Shown piece by piece: positions 1-6,514 of a DNA stretch of 40,157 nucleotides. Source of the stretch: a virus. Position numbers and translations under genes: made by a program. The stretch covers positions 1 to 40,157 of the IMG/VR virus record IMGVR_UViG_3300023171_000025. One strand, written 5' to 3'. Position 1 is the stretch's first letter; each line of letters starts with the position of its first letter. The notes under the pieces were generated by a model. It worked only from the letters and a program-made list of their open reading frames with translations, had not been told where the DNA came from and did no database searches.

Positions 1-126
1 GTTTAAAGACCCTACGGTTACGTGGGGCGGGATGGCCGTTGGCGGTATCCGGGTTTCTCATATGAGCGATCTGGACGGGCCTCTTACCCTGGCCCTTACA
101 GCTACTCGCGGGAACAAGAAGCCGTA
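1..126. repeat. Left copy of the 126-bp terminal overlap
   Basis: Bases 1-126 are identical to 40027-40152. The repeat lies inside one reading frame that continues across the joined ends, so it is best read as the overlap of a circular assembly, not as a biological terminal repeat. The last five bases of the window do not match the continuation after base 126. A true short direct terminal repeat is possible but would cut a gene in half. Confidence 0.9.
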
Positions 127-364
127 CAAGGTGCAGCCCCTCAAGTCTGCGCCGAAGCAGCCGGAACCCGAGCCCTTCGACGTTGACGAGTTCATGTCGT
201 CGGTTCTGGGCTATATCGAAACGGCTACTGACCCTGACGAACTGGCCGCGTGGTGGTCTGAACAACGACCGGAATGGATCAAGGCTGGTAAGGCTGACCG
301 GGAAAAGGCAATCCAGACACAGGATGCCGTGAAAGCCAAGATTGCGGAGCTGACACCGGAATGA
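2..364 (+). CDS. C-terminal part of the 202-aa exonuclease-partner protein (partial at window start)
   Basis: The frame open from base 2 continues the gene that starts at 39782; joined across the 126-bp overlap it makes 609 nt, a 202-residue protein. The ATG at 32 is internal. The middle part holds a conserved-looking block (VGGIRVSHMSD, LALTATRGNKKP), then a proline/glutamate-rich linker and a charged helical tail of about 70 residues (EQRPEWIKAGKADREKAIQ). The function is not recognised. Its place directly after a lambda-type exonuclease gene suggests a role in DNA recombination, for example ssDNA binding or annealing, but no RecT/Bet/Erf/Rad52 signature is seen. The stop overlaps the ATG of the next gene by 4 bp. 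Confidence 0.85.
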   Translation, partial: FKDPTVTWGGMAVGGIRVSHMSDLDGPLTLALTATRGNKKPYKVQPLKSAPKQPEPEPFDVDEFMSSVLGYIETATDPDELAAWWSEQRPEWIKAGKADREKAIQTQDAVKAKIAELTPE

Positions 365-687
365 AGTGTCCGCATTGCCAGTGCGAAACAAACAGGCCCG
401 ACGCGATCAAGGTTCTGCGGGGGGAGTTCAGAATCTCCCCCCAACAGGCGCGGATGCTGATCCTGTTAGCCGAGTCGTCACCACAGCCCGTGGAGAAGAC
501 AGAAGTTCACCGACAGATCAGCAAAGGGAAATATGACGATGGCGTGCATATCAGGGTGATAGCCAACCAGCTACGAGAAGCGTTTAGGCATGGTAGAACA
601 GGTATCCACATCGACACCGTCCATAGCGTTGGCTACGTCATGCCGAAGCACAGCGCCGATCGTGTTCTAGGCCTTATCGCCGCTTAA
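361..687 (+). CDS. OmpR-type winged-helix DNA-binding protein with a CxxC N-terminus
   Basis: A 108-residue protein. It begins with a short cysteine cluster (CPHCQC, residues 3-8) that could bind metal. Residues 20-95 look like the effector domain of OmpR/PhoB response regulators: a recognition-helix-like stretch (VHIRVIANQLREAF) followed by the wing hairpin (IHIDTVHSVGYVM), similar to the family ending TVxGxGYxL. There is no receiver domain. The ATG overlaps the preceding stop (ATGA), so it belongs to the exonuclease operon. Its 3' end overlaps the convergent nuclease gene at 667 by 21 bp. It may be a transcription regulator of phage or host genes; the target is unknown. Confidence 0.75.
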   Translation: MKCPHCQCETNRPDAIKVLRGEFRISPQQARMLILLAESSPQPVEKTEVHRQISKGKYDDGVHIRVIANQLREAFRHGRTGIHIDTVHSVGYVMPKHSADRVLGLIAA

Positions 688-1059
688 TATCCTAAGCGCA
701 TCCTCAGGGGAGCGGGCCACACCAGCCCGCCCCCCTATTTTTTTGATTGCGTCGATATATTTCTGCTGAGCCGGTCGGATGCGATCTTTTCCGGCCTTCA
801 CCTCTACAACCGCGAACACAGGAAGCGTGGTCCCGACCATATCCTGTGTGATCAGCGTAGGCACAAACCCACAGAGGTCTGACTGACCCTCGAAACCGAC
901 GTTGACGATACGGGCGTTCTTGAGGATCAGATTTCCTGACGGTGTTTTCCCGACCACCTGACCCGACCAGAATTTCCCGACCGTCACAACGAAAAGCCGC
1001 GCCCCGATGTCGGACACGGCTAGTCGAATCTGGTTCGTGAGAATGGCGGCGGGGGTCAC
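667..1059 (-). CDS. VRR-NUC domain nuclease
   Basis: A 130-residue protein of the PD-(D/E)xK nuclease superfamily, VRR-NUC type, which often acts on branched DNA. The catalytic signature is visible: GFEGQSD with Asp61, then VVEVK with Glu86 and Lys88, then a conserved-type Gln98 in RPAQQKYIDAIKKIGG, and a final strand (RAGVARSPEDAL). The length is normal for standalone phage VRR-NUC proteins. It is the last gene of the leftward early operon and overlaps the upstream SLOG-like gene by 4 bp. In phages such proteins are found beside SF2 helicases, as here. A Holliday-junction or replication-fork nuclease role is inference. Confidence 0.85.
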   Translation of the reverse strand: MTPAAILTNQIRLAVSDIGARLFVVTVGKFWSGQVVGKTPSGNLILKNARIVNVGFEGQSDLCGFVPTLITQDMVGTTLPVFAVVEVKAGKDRIRPAQQKYIDAIKKIGGRAGVARSPEDALRILSGDKA

Positions 1060-1325
1060 GTCTTCACCTGATAGGCTGACACGCCCTCAGGGATAGGGCC
1101 TCCATCGAACGACACGCAATAGTCAGGGCGACCGGCGGTAACGTCTATCCCGCGCTTCTCGGCCCATATGCGAGCCCAGCGACCGGCTCCAGGCTCGCCG
1201 TCAGATATAACCGCGTCCGGTTTGATGAAATCCAACGTCCAGCCCAGCGAGCGGCGTTCGTGCATGTGGTCCATGCCGGGGCGAACCTCACAGAAACCCT
1301 CTGCGCCAGTCACCAGCAGAATCAT
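1056..1325 (-). CDS. SLOG/DUF2493-like small protein
   Basis: An 89-residue protein. The start (MILLVTGAEG), the middle (FIKPDAVISDGEPGAGRWARIWAE) and the following GIDV strand resemble the DUF2493/YspA branch of the SLOG Rossmann-like superfamily, where a GxxxGAD-type loop (here GEPGAGRWA) binds nucleotide-like ligands. It is shorter than the usual 120-140 residues. It overlaps its neighbours by 4 bp on both sides, between an SF2 helicase and a VRR-NUC nuclease, so it may take part in the same DNA process or sense a nucleotide. The family call is moderate; the ligand is unknown. Confidence 0.6.
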   Translation of the reverse strand: MILLVTGAEGFCEVRPGMDHMHERRSLGWTLDFIKPDAVISDGEPGAGRWARIWAEKRGIDVTAGRPDYCVSFDGGPIPEGVSAYQVKT

Positions 1326-2779
1326 GCCGCAACCCGCATCTTAGCGCCAGCATAGGCTTCCATGGCCTTTGAGAACGTCACTGGCTTTCCTATGGCTTTC
1401 ATCCGCTGGGCGATCCAGCCGGGTGCGTAACCTCTCTCAATTGCCAGTGCGGCGACCGCGTCGATGTCTCTCGCCTGACGGGTTTCGACCTTCTTGATCT
1501 CACGAACACGATCCCGCTCAATCTGGACAAGCTCGCCTTCTTCCGTCTCAATCACACGCTCCTTAACGACGTGCTCTTTCGTGCAGTAGGGACAGACGGG
1601 CTTTGACGATTTTACCGATGCGAAACATTCCTCGCATGTCCAGATCGACAGCGATCCGGCGTCGATCTTCTTTGCCCTCTGCGCACCGTCAAGCGACCAA
1701 TCTCGCTCATCGTCAGGGAACCCATGATTTCGGGTTCCATCGCGATTCAAGATCATGTTGACGTGGTCTAGAATAACCGCATAGCCTTCCTGTTTCGTCA
1801 TGCACCGCATCATCATCTGGATAGCAAGTTGCAACGACTTTGTCGGACGGGCGAGTTGGACGCACTGGATCGACACGTCACGTCCGATCAGCGATGCGAG
1901 GTCGTACCCTGTCGTCATAAGTTCGACGGAGACAATCACTTCAATCAGGCCGTCAGCCAGAGCGTTTGCGATTCGGACCTGTTCGGCTTTAGGTGTCTCG
2001 CCATCAATGTAAGCGGCACGAACCCCGCCAGCCAGATACGCGTCGAGTACGTGTTTTCCGTGGGCGCGCGAGATTGCGTAAACGACCGTCCTTAAACCGG
2101 GTGCGTATTTCTTCCACGTTGTGACGAGGTCTCCGACGATAGAAGGCTTGTCCAGCCGCTCTTCAACCTCTGAAGTGACATAGTCGCCAGCGCGGGTATG
2201 AACGCCCGTCAGATCAGCGGAAACGGGGGCGTAAACCCGGTACTCGGCAAGGTGGCCGTTCTCGATCAGCCATTCCTCAGTCGGCCCCAGAACCATGTCG
2301 TCCGCGATCTCGTTGAGCGGCTTCCCGTCCAGGCGAATCGGTGTGGCCGTCAGGATAACGATCTTCGCCCCAGCCGCACGAGCGGCTTCGATTATCAGTT
2401 TCCGGGTCTTACTGCACCACAGATGGCCCTCGTCAACGATCAGTAGGGCGCATTTGTCGAGAAGGTGAAGCCGGTTCCGGAGGGTGTCGGCGCTCGCTAC
2501 TTGCGCGAAGGCGAACGGGTTCGACGGGCGACCGCTGGCGATGTAGCCGTGTTTCACGCCAAACTTGTCGAACGTGCGTGATGTCTGCTGAAAGATGGAA
2601 TCTCTGTGGCATGCAAAGATAGCGAGTTTCCGGCGTTCGGCAGATCGACGTACCATGTACGACGCGACAACGGTCTTACCCCAGCGGCACGGGGCGCGTA
2701 ACAGGCTGGATTGGTGTTCAGCCAGGGACGCGCGGAGTTTGCTAACGGCGTCCTCCTGATCCTCTCTTAACTGGATCAT
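1322..2779 (-). CDS. SF2 DEAD/DEAH-like helicase with C-terminal zinc ribbon
   Basis: A 485-residue helicase if it starts at the ATG overlapping the upstream stop (ATGA, 2779). Visible motifs: Walker A-like APCRWGKTV (residues 29-37), DEGH in place of DEAH (116-119), TATP motif III (144-147), and a second RecA-like domain with a divergent motif VI (QMMMRCMT, about 321-328). A zinc ribbon follows (C382, C385, C396, C399), then a charged region. This matches phage UvsW/ResIII-type helicases that remodel forks, R-loops or recombination intermediates. Location between DNA-binding proteins and a VRR-NUC nuclease supports a replication/recombination role. Confidence 0.9.
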   Translation of the reverse strand: MIQLREDQEDAVSKLRASLAEHQSSLLRAPCRWGKTVVASYMVRRSAERRKLAIFACHRDSIFQQTSRTFDKFGVKHGYIASGRPSNPFAFAQVASADTLRNRLHLLDKCALLIVDEGHLWCSKTRKLIIEAARAAGAKIVILTATPIRLDGKPLNEIADDMVLGPTEEWLIENGHLAEYRVYAPVSADLTGVHTRAGDYVTSEVEERLDKPSIVGDLVTTWKKYAPGLRTVVYAISRAHGKHVLDAYLAGGVRAAYIDGETPKAEQVRIANALADGLIEVIVSVELMTTGYDLASLIGRDVSIQCVQLARPTKSLQLAIQMMMRCMTKQEGYAVILDHVNMILNRDGTRNHGFPDDERDWSLDGAQRAKKIDAGSLSIWTCEECFASVKSSKPVCPYCTKEHVVKERVIETEEGELVQIERDRVREIKKVETRQARDIDAVAALAIERGYAPGWIAQRMKAIGKPVTFSKAMEAYAGAKMRVAA

Positions 2780-2958
2780 CCCCGCACCAGCCGATACCCA
2801 AGACACCACACCGATTCGATCTGCGCCCCCTCAAGCCGCGCGTGGCTGATCCACGTCAGCAGCGAGGCTTGCGGGATTCCGTGGCGATAGAACACCTCCT
2901 TGGCGACCGTACCGGGGCACGATTCCAGAATGGTCATGACGCGCGCCAGGCCGGTCAA
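2776..2958 (-). CDS. Very short winged-helix-like protein
   Basis: A 60-residue protein starting at TTG, chosen because AGGAGG sits 7 bases upstream and the start overlaps the preceding stop by 4 bp. Residues 8-58 contain a helix-turn-helix-like stretch (VFYRHGIPQASLLTWISHARL) and end in a wing-like hairpin (IESVWCLGYRLV). This is the same ending as the upstream neighbour (VWGSGYRLP) and the protein at 361-687 (VHSVGYVM), so it looks like a shortened paralogue of the OmpR-type winged helix. The function is probably DNA binding; partner and target are unknown. Confidence 0.65.
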   Translation of the reverse strand: MTGLARVMTILESCPGTVAKEVFYRHGIPQASLLTWISHARLEGAQIESVWCLGYRLVRG

Positions 2959-3341
2959 AGTCCTGCCTCCTGAAGGGCGGCTTTGATTTTGTTGGCCTCA
3001 ACGACAGGCAGGCGGTACCCTGACCCCCAAACTGTATCTGTAGCCGCTCCAGCTTTTTTCTTGATGGCCTGACGCAGATGGCACTGCATAACGCTGGAAA
3101 TTCGTCGTGTGTCCTCGCCATCGTATCCGAATGATCGTGCTATGCGTTCGTGCGAAAGCGCGTGTCCTGCGTTTCTCATCATAAGCGTGAGAGCTTGTGC
3201 CGCTTGTGGGCGCTTGCCCATCCAACGGGCCAGATCATGAATGCGAGGGTCAATAATTTCGCCCTCTGTCATTTCGTACTCAGCCAGCGTCTCTTTCAGC
3301 TCGCGGACCTGGCGCTGAAGCCTGGCGCAGTTATCGCACAT
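2955..3341 (-). CDS. Coiled-coil plus OmpR-type winged-helix DNA-binding protein
   Basis: A 128-residue protein, start chosen at the ATG at 3341, which has GGGAG 7 bases upstream and overlaps the preceding gene by 11 bp; a longer start at 3371 is possible. The N-terminus has a CDNC pair and a short coiled coil (about residues 5-30) that could dimerise it. Residues 45-115 resemble an OmpR/PhoB effector domain: ALTLMMRNAGHALSHERIA, then a recognition-helix region (RRISSVMQCHLRQAI) and a wing (TDTVWGSGYRLP). No receiver domain is present. It is likely a phage transcription or replication regulator acting on an unknown site. Confidence 0.75.
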   Translation of the reverse strand: MCDNCARLQRQVRELKETLAEYEMTEGEIIDPRIHDLARWMGKRPQAAQALTLMMRNAGHALSHERIARSFGYDGEDTRRISSVMQCHLRQAIKKKAGAATDTVWGSGYRLPVVEANKIKAALQEAGL

Positions 3342-3750
3342 TGGCCCGCTCCCTTGCAGACCGGACGCCATAGACGACGGTCGAATGATCGCGACCGAAC
3401 CACTTGCCGATCAGTGGATACGACGGCGGGCGACCGTTAGGCATGATGATATCGCTGCGGATCGTCCGCATGACCTCCTGCCTGGCATGCGAGATTTCGC
3501 GATGGCAGACAGGCGACAGGACGGAACGCGGATCATAGCCAAGCTCCCACGAGCGCTTGATAACGGCGTCCTTGACGCGCTGCGGCATGACTGCCCGTAG
3601 CGCTGTAACCTTCTTCGCCATACGCAGACGCCTCAACTTTCCAATGACTTCGTTTTTGGTTGCGCCAATGATCTCGCCGGTTCTGGCATAGGTGAAGCCA
3701 CGACGACGCAGGACGATGGCGGTTCGCAGTTTGTCGGGGGTCCAGATCAT
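3331..3750 (-). CDS. GcrA-type HTH fused to DnaA domain IV
   Basis: A 139-residue protein; the ATG at 3750 has GGGAG 8 bases upstream and overlaps the previous stop (ATGA). Residues 1-45 match the N-terminal helix-turn-helix of GcrA, the alphaproteobacterial cell-cycle regulator: a WT near the start and TKNEVIGKLRRLRM, where GcrA has TRNAVIGKVHRLGL. Residues 75-135 match DnaA domain IV, which binds DnaA boxes: ISHARQEVMRTIRSD followed by LIGKWFGRDHSTVVYGV, the family's GRDHTTV signature. It has no AAA+ ATPase domain, so it cannot act as a full initiator. It may bind DnaA boxes or GcrA-regulated sites to start phage replication or block host initiation. Both domain calls are strong; the role is inference. 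Confidence 0.85.
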   Translation of the reverse strand: MIWTPDKLRTAIVLRRRGFTYARTGEIIGATKNEVIGKLRRLRMAKKVTALRAVMPQRVKDAVIKRSWELGYDPRSVLSPVCHREISHARQEVMRTIRSDIIMPNGRPPSYPLIGKWFGRDHSTVVYGVRSARERANVR

Positions 3751-3857
3751 TCCGGTTTCTCCCACGAGAACTTGCGGATCGTCGGCTTCGGATACAGGTC
3801 CGTGCGTTCGGTGTGCGACGCGCGTTTGGGCTTGCGGGGTGGGGGTTCAGGTTTCAC
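3747..3857 (-). CDS. 36-aa basic, proline-rich peptide
   Basis: This short gene starts at GTG (3857), overlapping the upstream stop by 4 bp, and its TGA overlaps the ATG of the GcrA/DnaA fusion gene (ATGA). The peptide begins MKPEPPPRKPKRAS and ends KFSWEKPE; it is rich in Pro, Lys and Arg, with no hydrophobic segment. The double 4-bp overlap fits the style of the whole operon and is the main reason to call it. It could be a linker peptide that keeps ribosomes coupled or a small binding peptide. No family is recognised. Confidence 0.6.
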   Translation of the reverse strand: MKPEPPPRKPKRASHTERTDLYPKPTIRKFSWEKPE

Positions 3858-4153
3858 GCCGATTTCTCCACCTTATTCCGCAACTCCAGCACCCCCAGCG
3901 CCGTCATCCCCTCGCCACCATCCAGCGACCCGCCGAGCAGGCGCAGGAGGTATTGGCGTTCGGAGGGGGTGAAGGTTGGTGTGGACAGATATTCAGCGGC
4001 TTGTGATGCGACCTGTGACAACGTGTCGGAAAAGTCCGAATGCATGTTCGGAAAGCCGCGCCAGTTGAATTCTCTCTGCAAGTCGTTCTGCAACGCGAAG
4101 TGATCAGCGATCATGGCGAGGCCTTGGATTGTGAGAGTACGGCGGTCTGTCAC
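3854..4153 (-). CDS. Small protein of unknown function
   Basis: A 99-residue protein. The GTG at 4153 is chosen because GGAGG lies about 8 bases upstream and it overlaps the upstream stop (GTGA). It is mostly helical in appearance, with IQGLAMIADHFALQNDL near the start and PSERQYLLRLLGG in the second half; there are no cysteines and no membrane segment. It is one of the chained leftward early genes between an HTH protein and the GcrA/DnaA fusion, so it is probably an early host-takeover or regulatory protein. No family is recognised. Confidence 0.7.
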   Translation of the reverse strand: MTDRRTLTIQGLAMIADHFALQNDLQREFNWRGFPNMHSDFSDTLSQVASQAAEYLSTPTFTPSERQYLLRLLGGSLDGGEGMTALGVLELRNKVEKSA

Positions 4154-4356
4154 TTCACCACCCTCCGCCACGTATCCCGGATTTCCTCGACGCCGACGAG
4201 CTTGCACAGGCGCTTCCCCGGCTTACCGCCCCGCAGGCAGTAGCGGATATAATCGCCCGTCACGTCCAGCTTCTTCGCGAACTTGTCTGGGCCGCCCGCC
4301 TTATCGACCGCAGCGCGGACAATGGCGGTGACTTCAGGGCCGGTCAGGGGCTTCAT
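4150..4356 (-). CDS. Small helix-turn-helix protein (YdaS/Cro-like)
   Basis: A 68-residue protein with a likely helix-turn-helix at residues 16-47: AGGPDKFAKKLDVTGDYIRYCLRGG fits the 'alanine/glycine-x-x-x-LGV-x-x-x-x-IxxxxR' pattern of small Cro/YdaS-like DNA-binding proteins. The ATG overlaps the stop of the clamp-like gene (ATGA), and its own stop overlaps the next gene. It may autoregulate the operon through the dyads between 5106 and 5231; that is inference. Confidence 0.7.
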   Translation of the reverse strand: MKPLTGPEVTAIVRAAVDKAGGPDKFAKKLDVTGDYIRYCLRGGKPGKRLCKLVGVEEIRDTWRRVVK

Positions 4357-5105
4357 GCGGATTTCTTCCAGAACGTGGGGACATTGATCGCGCTATCGAC
4401 ACGGATAGGCATGACGACGGCGATTGCAGACCAGCCAGGAAGTTGACGGTTAGCCGCAACAACTACGACGGGCGAGCCATCTCCGTTACCGCCCATACGA
4501 ACGGGGCGGCGCTTCTCGTCTTCGCACAGCGCTTTGCTGGCCTTATCGACAAGGCGCTGATCAATGGGCGGAACAGGCTTATCCCAATCAACCGATTCCG
4601 GAATGACCTTCGTGTAGTCGGGAAATGTCCCGTCGATAAGACATTCGCCGTACATGGCGTGTGCGGTCAAACGAGTCGGCGCTGAAAGCTGCTCAAAAGC
4701 CTCTTCGCGATGATCGGTAAAGGTCTCGCCGCTCTTACCCGAGGGCAAACCGTTGAGGACGATCAGAGCGCGGCTGTCCTTGAATTCTTCAGCGCGCTCA
4801 ACGACCAGAACGCGCTCCGTGGCACGCCCGAACTTGGACGCGATGTCAGTCGGGCGCTTTTTCAATGCGGCCTGCGCCGCCTTGTCCAGTTTCACGATTC
4901 CGGAGCCGGTGACGATCCCGCGCGGGTCCTGAACGGAGATAAGCCAATGGCCGTTCGTCGCAGTCATGATCGCGCCGCCGTCGCCGCAAGGCTGAACGAA
5001 AACGCCGTTTAGATAGTAGCGCGTATCTTCGTCGGATACGCCAGAGAGCGCCCTTAAAAACAGGTCTGCCCTGACGGCGCACCGAAAATCTGTCGTGGTT
5101 GTCAT
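4353..5105 (-). CDS. Sliding-clamp (DnaN beta)-like protein
   Basis: A 250-residue protein resembling the first two domains of the DNA polymerase III beta clamp: a RALSGV helix near residue 20, then MTATNGHWLISVQD (about 47-60), the position where bacterial clamps carry 'ATDGxRL', and a later strand-rich domain ending in VVVVAANRQLPGWSAIAVVMPI. Bacterial clamps are about 370 residues in three domains, so this is short; a two-domain subunit could assemble as a trimer. It heads the leftward early operon, with GGAG 7 bases upstream of the ATG. It may load on host polymerase III or compete with the host clamp. No polymerase gene is present in the window. The family call is moderate. Confidence 0.65.
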   Translation of the reverse strand: MTTTTDFRCAVRADLFLRALSGVSDEDTRYYLNGVFVQPCGDGGAIMTATNGHWLISVQDPRGIVTGSGIVKLDKAAQAALKKRPTDIASKFGRATERVLVVERAEEFKDSRALIVLNGLPSGKSGETFTDHREEAFEQLSAPTRLTAHAMYGECLIDGTFPDYTKVIPESVDWDKPVPPIDQRLVDKASKALCEDEKRRPVRMGGNGDGSPVVVVAANRQLPGWSAIAVVMPIRVDSAINVPTFWKKSA

Positions 5106-5231
5106 CTCAATCTCCAGTTAGGTGAGCCCTCACCCTACCCGCTCAATCCGGTTTGTCCAGTACGAATAATTCGTATTGACACCCCCGCAATCCCCGTCCA
5201 TGGTTCCGGTTACTGGAACTGGAGACTGAAG
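5106..5231. promoter_or_regulatory. Divergent early promoter/operator region
   Basis: This 126-bp gap separates the leftward and rightward early operons. It contains a perfect dyad TACGAATAATTCGTA (5161-5175) and a second dyad GGTGAGCCCTCACC (5121-5134). A perfect -35-like TTGACA (5176-5181) directly abuts the first dyad and points right, but no good -10 follows at 16-18 bases. Leftward, a weak TTGCGG/TATTCG pair overlaps the same dyad. A repressor bound at 5161-5175 could control both directions. Confidence 0.55.
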
Positions 5232-5438
5232 ATGTACGTGCTGGTAAACATTGGCTGCCTAGAATGCGGAGTATCTTCCGCTATTGTCGGTGTCTTTGCG
5301 TCAAAGGAGTATGCAGAGAGCTTAATCCCTGATCTCGACAAGTCGTATAACTGGCGCGAGGGAGGACAAAACGTTTTCGAGGTTTTCGAGCTTCCTCAAG
5401 CTGAAATGATCAGCCCTCTTTACGGCGATCTGACATGA
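5232..5438 (+). CDS. Small protein of unknown function, first gene of the rightward early operon
   Basis: A 68-residue protein with GGAG 8 bases before its ATG. It begins MYVLVNIGCLECGVSS (two cysteines, CLEC) and contains SKEYAESLIPDL and a WREGGQNVFEVFEL strand, which looks like a small alpha/beta fold. As the first gene after the divergent promoter it should be among the earliest expressed. It overlaps the next gene by 4 bp. No family is recognised. Confidence 0.7.
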   Translation: MYVLVNIGCLECGVSSAIVGVFASKEYAESLIPDLDKSYNWREGGQNVFEVFELPQAEMISPLYGDLT

Positions 5439-5710
5439 CTACCCCCGCCCAACAATCCCTCTACGCGGCGACCAACGAGTTCTTCGTCGATCACGCAGAC
5501 CGCTACGGCAACAGTCAGGCCACGCTCGACGAAGCTACGAACTTCGTCGTGAACGCAGAGAAGACCGTAGCCGATGTGGTCGCCCTGGTGCGAAAACACA
5601 CCGCGCCGGAACAGCAACACGATCAGGCGACGGAGATCGCCTGTATGATTATCGACGCCGAGCCGTATCTGGTCGGGCGGATGGTTGATGTGCAGATGGA
5701 GGGTAAGTGA
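5435..5710 (+). CDS. Small helical protein of unknown function
   Basis: A 91-residue, mainly helical, acidic protein (YAATNEFFVDHADRYGN at the start, EIACMIIDAEPYLVGRMV at the end). No cysteine motif or membrane segment. The ATG overlaps the upstream stop (ATGA) and its stop overlaps the next ATG by one base (TGATG). No known family. Confidence 0.7.
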   Translation: MTTPAQQSLYAATNEFFVDHADRYGNSQATLDEATNFVVNAEKTVADVVALVRKHTAPEQQHDQATEIACMIIDAEPYLVGRMVDVQMEGK

Positions 5711-5889
5711 TGTTTATATGCAGATTTTTGGCAGCAGTCTGGTTTGTCCTATTCGCCACCGGAACAGCAGTATCGCTCACATCTAACGGCGTTCTTCCGT
5801 GGTGGACCGGACTCGCAGTAGCAACATTCACCAGTTTTGTTACTGGAATCGCAGTGTGGATCATCGATCCCTCTGGTTTTGAGGATTAA
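5710..5889 (+). CDS. Small two-span membrane protein
   Basis: A 59-residue protein starting at the ATG at 5710, which shares one base with the upstream TGA. Two hydrophobic stretches (FLAAVWFVLFATGTAVSL and WWTGLAVATFTSFVTGIAVWII) are separated by a short polar turn, with an acidic tail. It probably sits in the inner membrane. Small early membrane proteins of phages are often superinfection-exclusion or host-envelope effectors, but nothing specific supports that here. Confidence 0.65.
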   Translation: MFICRFLAAVWFVLFATGTAVSLTSNGVLPWWTGLAVATFTSFVTGIAVWIIDPSGFED

Positions 5890-5891
5890 AA

Positions 5892-6113
5892 ATGACCGAC
5901 TGCGTCCAACACCCCGAAACCCTCAACGTCCGCGCCCCGGCGTCGTTTGAATCGAGTATGTCGTTTCTGGTTCTGGCCATCGGCCAACTGGAGCGCGATC
6001 CACCCGTCAACATGGAACAGATCAACAGGCTTCGTCGCGAGATCAGCCGGATCGATACCGCAACATCAAAGGCCGCGCGTGCGGTTGAACTGAAACAAGG
6101 AGCAGAACAATGA
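5892..6113 (+). CDS. Acb2-like-sized small helical protein, unknown
   Basis: A 73-residue protein: a polar N-terminus (QHPETLNVRAPASFES), then a helix SSMSFLVLAIGQLERD and a second helix with many Arg and Glu residues (INRLRREISRIDTATSKAARAVELK). The two-helix layout with a coiled-coil-like second helix suggests a small oligomer. It overlaps the next gene by 4 bp. Its size and fold resemble small cyclic-nucleotide sponge proteins, but no signature was identified, so this is only a comparison. Confidence 0.65.
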   Translation: MTDCVQHPETLNVRAPASFESSMSFLVLAIGQLERDPPVNMEQINRLRREISRIDTATSKAARAVELKQGAEQ

Positions 6114-6514
6114 ACGAACTTAGCTGGCTGATTTACGCCGCCGACGTGGCGGGATCGTTGAAGACCGTATCCACGGTGGGGGTAGTCTTGGGAGTCGCGT
6201 CTATAGCGACCTCGATTGTCGTATGGCAGAGCAATAGTGACGCACAATATATCTGGTCAACAGACGACAAAGATAAGGTTCTGTGTTCTCGCGCCACTAA
6301 CCGCGACGCAGCCATCAAGGCTGGACGCATATCCGCTGTTGTCGCGATAGTATCGCTTGTATTTACGATTATATCCCCTTCTTCCAACACCATCTACGCC
6401 ATCGCGGCGTCGGAGATGGGCGAAGAAATCATCACCAGCCCGACTGCAACCAAGGCTGTCAAAGCGCTTGATGCGTGGCTGGACCGTCAGATCGCACCGG
6501 AGGCAGGACAATGA
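6110..6514 (+). CDS. Membrane protein with two hydrophobic segments
   Basis: A 134-residue protein. Hydrophobic stretches are at about residues 18-41 (TVSTVGVVLGVASIATSIVV) and 72-90 (ISAVVAIVSLVFTIISP), separated by a polar, charged region, followed by a soluble helical tail (TKAVKALDAWLDRQI). It is likely an inner-membrane protein. It is chained by 4-bp overlaps with its neighbours; one of four small membrane proteins in this operon. No family is recognised. Confidence 0.65.
   Translation: MNELSWLIYAADVAGSLKTVSTVGVVLGVASIATSIVVWQSNSDAQYIWSTDDKDKVLCSRATNRDAAIKAGRISAVVAIVSLVFTIISPSSNTIYAIAASEMGEEIITSPTATKAVKALDAWLDRQIAPEAGQ

Noticed and set aside
602-610. GTATCCACA, one mismatch from the DnaA box TTATCCACA
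   Set aside because: A single near-match inside a coding region; no cluster and no AT-rich region nearby.
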